A stretch of DNA of 64,000 bases from the NCBI GenBank assembly GCA_910587405.1, contig CAJUKS010000008.1:1-64000 (forward strand), in the 5' to 3' direction. The DNA is from an uncultured Alphaproteobacteria bacterium. Lineage in GTDB: Bacteria; Pseudomonadota; Alphaproteobacteria; RF32; CAG-239. The notes below the pieces were generated by a model that saw only the letters and a program-made list of their open reading frames with translations, was not told where the DNA came from and made no database searches. A program made the position numbers and the translations under genes. Numbering within the stretch: position 1 is the first letter of the stretch; each line of letters begins with the position of its first letter. Positions 15,928 through 22,647 of this stretch are shown here, in pieces.

Positions 15928-17325
15928 TTGAAAAATCTAAATCCCATTCTCATTTCCGGCAAAGAAGTCCTGCCGCTGGTCGAAGGCGGCAAAGGCATTA
16001 ATGCCAGCGACGGACGCAGCAGCGGCGCCTGGGCGCATGAAAACTGCGTCGGCACTTTCTCCGGCGTCAGTCCGGATTTTTATGACGAAAAAGGCAATGT
16101 CGTTTCAGAGATTTTCTTTAAAAAGTCGCGGCCGGAACGCCATGAAGAAATGGTCGAAAGAGCCATCAAAGGCGGAATCGCCCAGGCGGAAGTTGCCCAT
16201 GAGGTTTCAAACGGCAACGGCCGCATCCATATGAATATGTTGTGGGAGTTGGCTGATTCGCAACGGATACTCGAAGGCGTGCTCGAAAAGGCCAAGGGCC
16301 TGATCAACGGCGTTACCTGCGGCGCCGGGATGCCGTATCATCTTGGCGCGCTGGCTTCCAAATTCGGCGTTTATTACTATCCGATTGTTTCTTCGGCCCG
16401 TGCGTTCAACATTTTGTGGAAACGCGCCTATGCCAACTTTACCGAGTTTTTGGGCGGCGTGGTCTATGAGGATCCGTGGCTGGCCGGCGGACATAACGGC
16501 TTGTCCAACGCCGAAGACCCGGCAAAACCGGAAACACCGTATAACCGGGTTGTGGAATTGCGCAGCCTGATGAACAAATACGGTCTGACCGCAACGCCGA
16601 TTATCTTGGCCGGCGGCATTTGGTCGTTGAAAGACTGGGAAGATTATATTGACAATCCGGAAATCGGCCCGTTGGCCTTCCAGTTCGGGACCCGTCCGAT
16701 GATCACCAAAGAAAGTCCGGTGAGCGAAGCTTGGAAAAAGGTGATGCTGCAGGTCAAGAAAGGCGATGTTATTTTGCAGCGTTTCAGCCCGACCGGTTTC
16801 TTCTCTTCGGCAATTAAAAACACTTTCCTCGAAAAACTGCTGGACCGCAAAAACGGCGAAATTGCCTTTAAGAGCGAGGCCGATGCCGAATTCAGCCAGC
16901 CTTTGAAAATGAGCGAACACAAAACCGTCTTTATCCGGCCCGACGACATGAGCAAGGCCAACAACCAAATTAATGCCGGGCTGACCGCAATTAAGGAAAC
17001 GCCGGACGGCACGGTCGTCTTTATGACTCCCGAAGACTGGGAAGAAATGAAGCAGGATCGCAAAAACTGCGTCGGTTGTTTGTCGCAATGCCAGTTTTCA
17101 ACCTGGTCGGCGGCAAGTCCGACCGGATCAACCGGACGTATTCCGGATCCGCGTACCTACTGTATTCACAAAACTCTGTACGAAGTGGGTCACGGCGGCA
17201 GCGTCAAAGATCATTTGCTGTTTGCCGGCCATCAGGTTTATCGTTTTGCGACCGATCCGTTGTATCGCAACGGTTGCATCCCTTCGGTAAAAGAACTGAT
17301 CGAAAAAATCAGACGCGGCGAGTAG
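15928..17325 (+). CDS. Nitronate monooxygenase-like flavoprotein with a C-terminal cysteine cluster
   Basis: A 465-residue protein starting at TTG, chosen because AAAGG lies 7 nt upstream and the only nearby ATG runs into a stop. The TIM-barrel FMN motifs of the NMO/FabK group are present: GVTCGAGMPYHLGALA, WLAGGHNGLS, IILAGGIWSL and LAFQFGTRPMIT. The family oxidises nitronates or reduces enoyl-ACP; which applies here is unclear. The last 110 residues carry NCVGCLSQC (CxxCxxxC) and a later YCIH, a possible metal or Fe-S site not present in the short family members. It is followed by its own terminator. Confidence 0.8.
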   Translation: MKNLNPILISGKEVLPLVEGGKGINASDGRSSGAWAHENCVGTFSGVSPDFYDEKGNVVSEIFFKKSRPERHEEMVERAIKGGIAQAEVAHEVSNGNGRIHMNMLWELADSQRILEGVLEKAKGLINGVTCGAGMPYHLGALASKFGVYYYPIVSSARAFNILWKRAYANFTEFLGGVVYEDPWLAGGHNGLSNAEDPAKPETPYNRVVELRSLMNKYGLTATPIILAGGIWSLKDWEDYIDNPEIGPLAFQFGTRPMITKESPVSEAWKKVMLQVKKGDVILQRFSPTGFFSSAIKNTFLEKLLDRKNGEIAFKSEADAEFSQPLKMSEHKTVFIRPDDMSKANNQINAGLTAIKETPDGTVVFMTPEDWEEMKQDRKNCVGCLSQCQFSTWSAASPTGSTGRIPDPRTYCIHKTLYEVGHGGSVKDHLLFAGHQVYRFATDPLYRNGCIPSVKELIEKIRRGE

Positions 17326-17350
17326 TGCTTTTGCATCCATATTGCCTTTT

Positions 17351-17383
17351 CCCGGTCCGTCGGCTGACAGACCGGGATTTTTT
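17351..17383 (+). terminator. Terminator of the NMO-like gene
   Basis: CCCGGTC pairs with GACCGGG across a 12-nt loop and is followed by six T residues. Confidence 0.8.
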
Positions 17384-17399
17384 GTCGGGGAACAAACTG

Positions 17400-17427
17400 A
17401 AAATACCGGACAAGAGTCCGGTATTTT
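17400..17427 (-). terminator. Terminator of the small acidic gene
   Basis: AAAATACCGGAC pairs with GTCCGGTATTTT around AAGA, symmetric on both strands and placed just after the minus-strand stop. Confidence 0.78.
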
Positions 17428-17454
17428 GATCGGAAGAAAGATGACGGATAGCGG

Positions 17455-17685
17455 TCAGGGGTAGTCGCAGCGTTGGCGGCTGCTCATCATTGCGCGATCA
17501 CTGACCGGCAAGTCGTCGCTGTCGCCGAAATTGTGCATGTCACAAATGAATTCTTCCTGATCGTCGAGGCCGTAATTGGGCGTGATCAGGTTTTCGTCGT
17601 CCACGGTTTTGATATGAAAATCCTTTTCGTCGTCGTCCTGATAGGTGAGATTTGTCATATCTTTGATTTTAATTTTTCTGCCCAT
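17455..17685 (-). CDS. Small acidic protein, unknown
   Basis: A 76-residue, strongly acidic protein beginning MGRKIKIKDMTNLTYQDDDE. It has two cysteines and no membrane segment or known domain. AAGGAGA at ideal spacing makes the start convincing. It lies alone between the NMO-like gene and dnaJ, facing away from dnaJ, with its own terminator. Confidence 0.7.
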   Translation of the reverse strand: MGRKIKIKDMTNLTYQDDDEKDFHIKTVDDENLITPNYGLDDQEEFICDMHNFGDSDDLPVSDRAMMSSRQRCDYP

Positions 17686-17763
17686 TGTTTTCTCCTTGCT
17701 GGTTTAAATTTAAAATAAGGGCAACGGCCCGATTTTAAACCTGATAAATTTGCTAATCTCGGC

Positions 17764-17792
17764 TTGCAAAACGCTTGCGTTTCGGCTATAAA
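17764..17792 (+). promoter_or_regulatory. dnaJ promoter containing a small palindrome
   Basis: TTGCAA (17764-17769), 17-nt spacer, TATAAA (17787-17792). Inside the spacer and overlapping the -35 is AAACGC-TT-GCGTTT (17768-17781), a perfect 14-bp palindrome placed where a repressor would block RNA polymerase. No CIRCE-like repeat is seen. Confidence 0.5.
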
Positions 17793-17845
17793 CACCCTAA
17801 ATATCTCATGAAAACAAATCATTTTAACAAGAAAGCATACCGGTT

Positions 17846-18973
17846 ATGAGTAAAAAGGACTATTATGAAACTTTGGAAGTGGCCAAAGGCGCAACTCCCG
17901 AAGAGATTAAAAAGTCGTATCGGCGGCTGGCCATGAAGTACCATCCCGACCGCAATCAGGGCAATGCGGAGGCAGAAGCCCGTTTTAAGGAAATTAACGA
18001 AGCGTACGAGGTTTTGAAAGACGAACAAAAACGGGCGGCCTATGACCGTTACGGTCATGCCGCTTTTGAACAGGGCGGCGGCGCCAACCCGTTTGATTTT
18101 AATTTCGGCGGCGGTTTCGGCGACATTTTTTCCGAAGTGTTTTCCGATTTTATGGGCGGCGGCAGACGCGGCGCGCGGAACAGCGCCGGCAAAGAAGGCG
18201 AAAATCTGCGCTATGATTTGGAAATATCGCTTGAAGACGCTTATAACGGGTTGGAAAAGACAATTTCGTTTCCGACCGAAAAAGTTTGTGACAAATGCAA
18301 CGGCTTTGGAACTCAGGACGGCAAAGAACCGCCGCTGTGCGCCGCCTGTCACGGCAGCGGCCGGGTACACCGTCAGCATGGCTTTATGATCATGGAAACG
18401 GTTTGTCCCGAGTGCGGCGGCCGCGGACGCAAATTGAAGGACGCTTGTCCCGAATGCCGGGGCGAAGGAACGGTTCCCCATACCAAGGAACTCAAAATCA
18501 AAATTCCGGCCGGGATCGACGACGGTACACGTATTCGCTTGTCCGGCGAAGGCATTCCCGGCACCGGCGGCGGACACAACGGTGACTTGTATGTGTTTGT
18601 AAGTATCAAGCCGCATAAGCTGTATATGCGCGAGGGGGCGGATTTGCTGGCTCAGGTACCGGTATCGATGGCATGTGCGGCGTTGGGCGGCACAATTGAA
18701 ATTCCGGCGGTTGACGGGCATAAGATCGAAGTGAAAGTGGCAGCCGGTACCCAAAGCGGGCAGCGGATCAAAATCAAGAACGAGGGCATGCCGAAGATGC
18801 GTTCGATAGATAAAGGAGACTTGTGGGTGGAATTCCGGGTTGAAACGCCGGTTAACCTCAACGCGCGTCAAAAAGAACTGTTGGAGGAATTTCGTGCTCT
18901 CAGCGGTGATGATAACTGTCAGCCGGCCGAAAAGAGCTTTTTTGAAAAAATAAAAGACTTGTTTGCGGCCTGA
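17846..18973 (+). CDS. dnaJ: Chaperone DnaJ
   Basis: A 375-residue type I Hsp40. The J domain holds the YHPDRNQG motif that stimulates DnaK; a Gly/Phe-rich linker follows (FEQGGGANPFDFNFGGGFG); the zinc domain has four CxxCxGxG repeats (CDKCNGFG, CAACHGSG, CPECGGRG, CPECRGEG); then the substrate-binding C domain. Length is normal. No dnaK lies next to it in this window, unlike the common dnaK-dnaJ order. A promoter for the next orphan gene lies immediately after its stop codon. Confidence 0.98.
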   Translation: MSKKDYYETLEVAKGATPEEIKKSYRRLAMKYHPDRNQGNAEAEARFKEINEAYEVLKDEQKRAAYDRYGHAAFEQGGGANPFDFNFGGGFGDIFSEVFSDFMGGGRRGARNSAGKEGENLRYDLEISLEDAYNGLEKTISFPTEKVCDKCNGFGTQDGKEPPLCAACHGSGRVHRQHGFMIMETVCPECGGRGRKLKDACPECRGEGTVPHTKELKIKIPAGIDDGTRIRLSGEGIPGTGGGHNGDLYVFVSIKPHKLYMREGADLLAQVPVSMACAALGGTIEIPAVDGHKIEVKVAAGTQSGQRIKIKNEGMPKMRSIDKGDLWVEFRVETPVNLNARQKELLEEFRALSGDDNCQPAEKSFFEKIKDLFAA

Positions 18974-18987
18974 GTTGTGAAAAAAGG

Positions 18988-19016
18988 TTGATTTTTGTCT
19001 ATAACGGTCGTATAAT
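18988..19016 (+). promoter_or_regulatory. Promoter of orphan-family copy 1
   Basis: TTGATT (18988-18993), 17 nt, consensus TATAAT (19011-19016), starting 15 nt after the dnaJ stop. The predicted start near 19023 places TTATTAA (19034-19040) at +12 in a leader with no Shine-Dalgarno. Confidence 0.75.
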
Positions 19017-19050
19017 CCTAACCGTTAAATTAATTATTAATTTTAAGAAT

Positions 19051-19482
19051 ATGATTGTTACCGAAAAAATTAATCCGGTCGAGTTTCTGAATGAGCTGAC
19101 ACGGATGGATCTGGAAAAGATTGATAATGATGCTTTGATTATGACTATGCTCAAAACCAAGCTGATTTGCGAAACTTACTCACGCCGTGAGTTGGACTGC
19201 GTTGAGCTGACGTTTTTGAACGGCTGCCGTTTTTATCTGCAACGGATGGAAAACGAACTGAAACGGCGCGGCATTCGACTGGTGACCCTGGTTGATCTGC
19301 TGAAAAACAATGCCCCGGTGGTCTATGACGTCCTCTATTCGTATTCGATGGAAGAGTTGCTGGAACTGGTCAATGCGTTGGAAAAAATTACCCGGCAGGA
19401 TAAAAGCGAGCTTTTTCTCCTGCTGAAGGAAAAAGCCCAGGCCGAATTGATGCGGCGGGCGGCGACGGGCGGACAAGCCTGA
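19051..19482 (+). CDS. Unknown protein, copy 1 of a four-member paralogue family
   Basis: A 143-residue soluble, helical, charged protein. The family pattern is an N-terminal leucine-rich helix followed by E-(L)-x-x-(R/K)-G-(I/Y)-x-(L/V)-V at mid-length, then a helix with PxVVxxxL and a (M/V)-x-x-E-L-L helix. Here these read ENELKRRGIRLVTLVDLLKN and YSMEELLELVNALEK. Copies 2, 3 and 4 lie at 19661, 20188 and 22010. I chose the start at MIVTEK because it is the first codon of the short leader after the promoter. Function unknown; small adaptor or antitoxin-like roles cannot be excluded. Confidence 0.72.
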   Translation: MIVTEKINPVEFLNELTRMDLEKIDNDALIMTMLKTKLICETYSRRELDCVELTFLNGCRFYLQRMENELKRRGIRLVTLVDLLKNNAPVVYDVLYSYSMEELLELVNALEKITRQDKSELFLLLKEKAQAELMRRAATGGQA

Positions 19483-19500
19483 TCCTTGATGTCTTTTATT

Positions 19501-19537
19501 TCCGGTTGAATCTGTGAAGATTCGGCCGGATTTTTTT
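19501..19537 (+). terminator. Terminator of orphan-family copy 1
   Basis: TCCGGTTGAATC pairs with GATTCGGCCGGA (with G-T pairs) around TGTGAA, then seven T residues. Confidence 0.82.
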
Positions 19538-19660
19538 GTACTGCGGTCGCGCCGCCGGCAATGATTGAATATTTTCGGAATATTTTGTCAATTTAGGGCT
19601 TGCTTTTTGACGGTGGCTGCTTCATACTGTTTGTATCAATAATTATTAATTCTAAGTGTT

Positions 19661-20098
19661 ATGGAAAAGTACGTCAATATGTACATCAATCTGGACGAGT
19701 TTATGAAGGAACTTGCTCAGACAGATATCGCCAAACTGGACGATCAAAGCTTGTGTGAACTGGGATTGAAGCTGCGCATTGTCAGAATTGTCGTCTCAAA
19801 GCAGCCGAAACTGACCGAACAGCAGCAGGAAACTGTCCGCATTTTCACCGAGTTTGACGAAGCGGTGACCGAAGAAATGGCGGCACGCGGTTATCAGGTC
19901 GTTGACAGTGACGATTTGCGCGATGCCAACCCCGAAGCCGTCGCTGAAGCGCTGATGAGCATGGGGATGCAGGAACTGCTGGAATGGTCCGCCGCGTTGG
20001 AGGGCAGCACCGATGACAAAGATGTCCGGATGCAGTCTTTTATCAACAACGAACTTGTGCGCCGTTTTTCGGGAATGGGCGGTTACATGCCGAACTGA
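19661..20098 (+). CDS. Unknown protein, copy 2 of a four-member paralogue family
   Basis: A 145-residue soluble acidic protein. The family core reads EEMAARGYQVVDSDDLRDAN and MGMQELLEWSAALEGS, and the C terminus has a short Gly/Met tail (SGMGGYMPN). The leader lacks a Shine-Dalgarno and has TTATTAA 11 nt before the ATG. The promoter is weak by eye (TACTGT at 19625-19630 with no convincing -35). A strong hairpin ends the unit. No domain recognised. Confidence 0.72.
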   Translation: MEKYVNMYINLDEFMKELAQTDIAKLDDQSLCELGLKLRIVRIVVSKQPKLTEQQQETVRIFTEFDEAVTEEMAARGYQVVDSDDLRDANPEAVAEALMSMGMQELLEWSAALEGSTDDKDVRMQSFINNELVRRFSGMGGYMPN

Positions 20099-20116
20099 TA
20101 TCCCGGCAGTGTGTTT

Positions 20117-20155
20117 ATAACAAGTCTTGCCGCCGGTTGCGGCAGGACTTGTTAT
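20117..20155 (+). terminator. Terminator of copy 2, overlapping the promoter of copy 3
   Basis: ATAACAAGTC pairs with GACTTGTTAT, with TGCCGC/GCGGCA inside. A candidate promoter for copy 3, TTGCCG (20127-20132), 17 nt, TGTTAT (20150-20155), is embedded in the same hairpin, so reading through and initiating there may compete. Confidence 0.65.
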
Positions 20156-20187
20156 CTTGGTAAACGAGAATTATTAAATGTACAAAT

Positions 20188-20589
20188 ATGAAAACCAAAC
20201 AACAATGGATTGAACTGCTGCAACAGTTGCAGCCGTCAACGATTTCGTCCGCAAGCGACGAAAATCTGATCGAATGGGCAGGGCAGTTGTCAATGGCGGT
20301 TGCGTTGCCGGTTCCCGAAGCAGATCGCGATCTGGAAACGCGGATAATTGCCGCTTATACCCAAGCGGTGCAGGAACTGCGCTTTCGCGGGTATGACGTT
20401 CTTGATCTCAGGGAAGTGTCCGATTCGACGCCCGAAGTCGTTGAGAGCTATCTCGAAGACGTTCCGTTGGAACTGTTGATCGAGTTGATTAACGATTATG
20501 ACAAGCTGGCCGGTCGGGATCCGCGTTATGCCCCGATTGCCGAAATTGCCAGGGCCAAAATGCAGGAACGCTGTGTCGGCAGTTGCTGA
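20188..20589 (+). CDS. Unknown protein, copy 3 of a four-member paralogue family
   Basis: A 133-residue soluble protein. The family core reads QELRFRGYDVLDLREVSDST and VPLELLIELINDYDKL; the N terminus (MKTKQQWIELLQQLQPSTIS) is a helix-rich variant. TTATTAA lies 10 nt before the ATG, with no Shine-Dalgarno. It ends with a strong terminator that separates it from the tandem RNA repeats. Function unknown. Confidence 0.72.
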   Translation: MKTKQQWIELLQQLQPSTISSASDENLIEWAGQLSMAVALPVPEADRDLETRIIAAYTQAVQELRFRGYDVLDLREVSDSTPEVVESYLEDVPLELLIELINDYDKLAGRDPRYAPIAEIARAKMQERCVGSC

Positions 20590-20634
20590 GCACCTTTGCC
20601 GCAACGGCTGTTTATCAGCGGCTGAGTTTGACAA

Positions 20635-20667
20635 ACCCCCGGAATTTTATGATTCCGGGGGTTTTTG
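20635..20667 (+). terminator. Terminator of orphan-family copy 3
   Basis: CCCCCGGAAT pairs with ATTCCGGGGG around TTTATG, followed by five T residues. Confidence 0.88.
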
Positions 20668-20751
20668 TCGGATGATTTCTCATCTTGTTTGTTCAAGGTG
20701 AGTTTTTTTGTTTCTGCTTTTGAGTTGTCTTTGACGTTTTTGGCAAAAAAC

Positions 20752-20780
20752 TTGCAAAAGTTTTTGAGAACTTATATACT
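20752..20780 (+). promoter_or_regulatory. Promoter of tandem RNA copy A
   Basis: TTGCAA (20752-20757), 17 nt, TATACT (20775-20780). An upstream block (TTGACGTTTTTGGCAAAAAA) is conserved in both copies. Confidence 0.7.
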
Positions 20781-20786
20781 GTTGCT

Positions 20787-20957
20787 GCCGGTGAGAGGTC
20801 ACCGGCAGGGTATCACAACCCTTCAAGTAATTAAACGACTCCTGTAAGAGGGAGCCGGGGATGTAAGTGTGTTTTCTGGCATATCGAATAACCCGGACTG
20901 TTGGTTACTTGACAGTTAGGAACTCCCTCACCTTGTTTGTTCAAGGTGAGTTTTTTT
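20787..20957 (+). ncRNA. Unassigned structured small RNA, copy A
   Basis: Predicted about 171 nt, from the start 7 nt after TATACT to the T run of its terminator. Stems: GCCGGTGA/TCACCGGC around GAGG at the 5' end; AGGGT/ACCCT; a long-range TCAAGTAA/TTACTTGA pair enclosing CTCC/GGAG and CCGGG/CCCGG; a small AGTT/AACT hairpin; and the terminator CTCACCTTG/CAAGGTGAG with seven T residues. Differences from copy B keep most pairings. I do not recognise it as 6S, SRP, tmRNA, RNase P or a riboswitch class I know. Confidence 0.7.
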
Positions 20958-20999
20958 GTTTCTGCTTCTGAGCTGTCTTTGACGTTTTTGGCAAAAAAC

Positions 21000-21028
21000 T
21001 TGCAAAAGTTTTTGAGGACTTATATACT
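21000..21028 (+). promoter_or_regulatory. Promoter of tandem RNA copy B
   Basis: TTGCAA (21000-21005), 17 nt, TATACT (21023-21028), with the same conserved upstream block as copy A. Confidence 0.7.
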
Positions 21029-21034
21029 GTTGTT

Positions 21035-21204
21035 GCCGGTGAGAGGTCACCGGCAGGGTATCCTAACTCTTCAAGTAATTAAACGACTTCTGCGAGAGAG
21101 CCGGGGATATAAGTATGTCTTCGGATGTATCGAATAACTCGGACTGCTTATTACTTGTCAGTTGTGAACTCCCTCACCTTGAATCCTCAAGGTGAGTTTT
21201 ATTT
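21035..21204 (+). ncRNA. Unassigned structured small RNA, copy B
   Basis: Same architecture as copy A. The 5' stem is identical. AGGGT now pairs with ACTCT, and CCGGG with CTCGG, both by G-U replacement of G-C. The inner GATAT/GTATC stem replaces GATGT/ATATC. The CAAGTAA/TTACTTG long-range pair is kept and the terminator loop changes from TTTGTT to AATCCT with the stem intact. Changes that preserve pairing argue for a functional RNA. The HTH gene begins about 25 nt after its terminator. Confidence 0.7.
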
Positions 21205-21228
21205 TAACAAAACTTTGGGAGTTTGGGT

Positions 21229-21657
21229 ATGCCAATCAGACACATCCTCAAACGGCAGCTGGGGCAGGAATTTCATCGTTGTCGCAAGAAACAGTCGTTG
21301 GGATTGCAGGCGGTTGCCGATCACACCGGTTACAGCTGGCAGAAAATTGATAAAGTCGAAATCGGACAAACTTTTAGCTGGGACATTTATAATAAGCTGC
21401 TTAATTTTTATAATAAAAAGATTGAGCTGACGCTGGTCGATAGCTATTGTGGGGTCACGCGTCGCCAAGAGGAGAAACCTTCTGCCTTGCCCGCTGATGA
21501 AAGAAACAGCGAAAATCAGCTGCTTAAAGAGGTTTGTGCCGGTAAAGCGAAACATGAAGACGCGCCGGACCGGCTGAGTGACGATGACGAAGAAAAACGG
21601 CGCCGCGACAAAGAGAAAAAAACGGAAGCGGCCCGGGAATCGGGGAAACTGTTCTGA
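21229..21657 (+). CDS. HTH (XRE-like) protein with a charged C-terminal tail
   Basis: A 142-residue protein. Residues about 8-65 fit a diverged Cro/XRE helix-turn-helix (GQEFHRCRKKQSLGLQAVAD, then TGYSWQKIDKVEIGQTFSWD). The last 70 residues are very hydrophilic, rich in Glu, Lys, Arg and Asp, and likely disordered. GGGAG about 8 nt upstream supports the ATG chosen over a TTG two codons earlier. It follows the tandem RNA genes and could regulate them or itself; that is inference from position. Confidence 0.68.
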   Translation: MPIRHILKRQLGQEFHRCRKKQSLGLQAVADHTGYSWQKIDKVEIGQTFSWDIYNKLLNFYNKKIELTLVDSYCGVTRRQEEKPSALPADERNSENQLLKEVCAGKAKHEDAPDRLSDDDEEKRRRDKEKKTEAARESGKLF

Positions 21658-21737
21658 GCCGAGGATGGGAAAGTCGGCGCGGCCGGGTTGCCGTGACGAA
21701 ACATTGCCGCCGCTTTTTTCGTCGATCGTCAAAAAAA

Positions 21738-21757
21738 ACACGCCGTTAACGGCGTGT
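21738..21757 (-). terminator. Perfect 20-bp palindrome with a minus-strand T run
   Basis: ACACGCCGTT-AACGGCGTGT with eight A residues on its 5' side, so it acts as a terminator for leftward transcription. On the plus strand it could still act as a hairpin after the HTH gene, but no U run follows. Confidence 0.6.
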
Positions 21758-21797
21758 CTTAAGGGCTTTTGTTCGAAAAAAGAACCAGTTATGAGTT

Positions 21798-21902
21798 GCC
21801 TTACAGAAAACCCCGCGTTTTTTGGTGACGGAAAGGTGTTGCCAGATATTTTCTACCCTGACGGGTACGGTCCGTCAGGTTTGTAGCCGTTTGAGAACCG
21901 GC
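21798..21902 (-). mobile_element. Degraded copy of the hairpin-array element
   Basis: GCCTTACAGAAAACCCCG (21798-21815) is identical to the reverse complement of 27293-27310, and AGGTTTGTAGC (21877-21887) with a following GAGAACC matches the other end of that element at the same approximate distance. The interior has diverged and keeps only one clear hairpin, CCTGACGG/CCGTCAGG. It lies in the gap between the HTH gene and orphan-family copy 4. Confidence 0.55.
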
Positions 21903-21922
21903 GGTTTGCTCAGTGATGTTTA

Positions 21923-21951
21923 TTGACTTTTTTAGAAACAAAATTTATAGT
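21923..21951 (+). promoter_or_regulatory. Promoter of orphan-family copy 4
   Basis: TTGACT (21923-21928), 17 nt, TATAGT (21946-21951). The predicted leader is about 50 nt, A/U-rich, with TTATTAA at 21986-21992 and no Shine-Dalgarno. Confidence 0.72.
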
Positions 21952-22009
21952 AATGGGTGTCAATATATTATTTCTCAATTTCATATTATTAACTAAAATC
22001 TCTTTAATT

Positions 22010-22477
22010 ATGGAACAACAAAAAATAATTGATAATGCCGAAACGTTAGCGGCAAAAATCGTAACCGTAGAATTTAGCTCAATGAAGTTGAACGAACTGT
22101 TGCAACTGGCAGAAGATACGGAAAATACAATTGAGGCACTCCAGGCGCATTGTGAAGAACTTTGTCCGGATAAGCAGAAAGTTCTTAAGGTTTTGGAAGA
22201 TAACAGAACACGTCTGGCCAAAGAAATACGGGCTAAGGGTTATATAATTGTGGATTCTGAAGCACTACCCAAAATGCAGCCCCGGATTGTTAAAAAGCTT
22301 GTGGCGTCAATGGATGTCCAAACTATTGACAAGCTCCTTTCTGTTTATTCAAAAGAAAAAGACAAAAAGGATAACCGAGGAATGATGATCAAGCTTCGTC
22401 GTGAGCGATTAAAGCGTTTCTATGCCCAAAGCACCTCTCTCAAAGCAAGAGCATTAGCACTTGGTTGGGAGTGGTAG
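22010..22477 (+). CDS. Unknown protein, copy 4 of a four-member paralogue family
   Basis: A 155-residue basic, helical protein, the most diverged member. The family core reads KEIRAKGYIIVDSEALPKMQ, PRIVKKLVASMDVQTIDKLL. It differs from copies 1-3 in having a Lys/Arg-rich C terminus (KLRRERLKRFYAQ) and more AT-rich codons than the neighbours, which may indicate a different origin or weak selection. The start follows from the promoter and leader; an upstream in-frame ATG lies before the likely transcription start. Function unknown. Confidence 0.7.
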   Translation: MEQQKIIDNAETLAAKIVTVEFSSMKLNELLQLAEDTENTIEALQAHCEELCPDKQKVLKVLEDNRTRLAKEIRAKGYIIVDSEALPKMQPRIVKKLVASMDVQTIDKLLSVYSKEKDKKDNRGMMIKLRRERLKRFYAQSTSLKARALALGWEW

Positions 22478-22595
22478 AGCTTTTAGATTGTTGAACCGGT
22501 GTTTTCTCTTGGGATATTTTTTCCCTAATCTCAGTTTTGCAGAAGGCCGGTTTTGTTGAAGTTATTAGGATTTTTTTAAGTTTCATCGCTAAAAC

Positions 22596-22634
22596 AAAAA
22601 ACCTGTTTACTTTGAGAAGTAAACAGGTTTTTTT
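22596..22634. terminator. Terminator downstream of tsf
   Basis: AACCTGTTTACTT pairs with AAGTAAACAGGTT around TGAG, with A and T runs on both sides. It serves tsf on the minus strand and may also stop plus-strand transcription from copy 4. Confidence 0.88.
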
Positions 22635-22647
22635 ATAAAAAGAAAAA

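Larger units (their letters stand above)
20679..21196 (+). repeat. Tandem duplication of a ~247-bp RNA-gene unit
   Basis: Unit 1 begins at 20679, unit 2 at 20927, and a third copy of the unit's first element (the CTCACC/GGTGAG hairpin) at 21173. Each unit holds the terminator hairpin of the previous copy, a spacer with promoter, and an RNA gene of about 170 nt. By eye the two RNA parts differ at roughly 20 positions plus a 2-nt gap; the promoter segments are nearly identical. The region has no accepted protein gene. Confidence 0.88.

Noticed and set aside
20787..20957. 6S RNA, SRP RNA or tmRNA
   Set aside because: The 5' end folds on itself instead of pairing with the 3' end as in 6S; no SRP GGAA/GCAG core; no tRNA-like ends or tag frame.
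20665..21137. Two short plus-strand open frames (60 and 66 codons) inside the tandem repeats
   Set aside because: They are nearly identical because of the duplication, cross the terminator, promoter and 5' RNA stem, and have no ribosome site.
20679..21196. CRISPR array
   Set aside because: The repeats are about 247 bp and contain promoter and terminator; there are no short repeats with unique spacers.
21578..21886. A 102-codon open frame overlapping the HTH gene
   Set aside because: No ribosome site; it passes through the palindrome and the decayed element, so it is chance openness.
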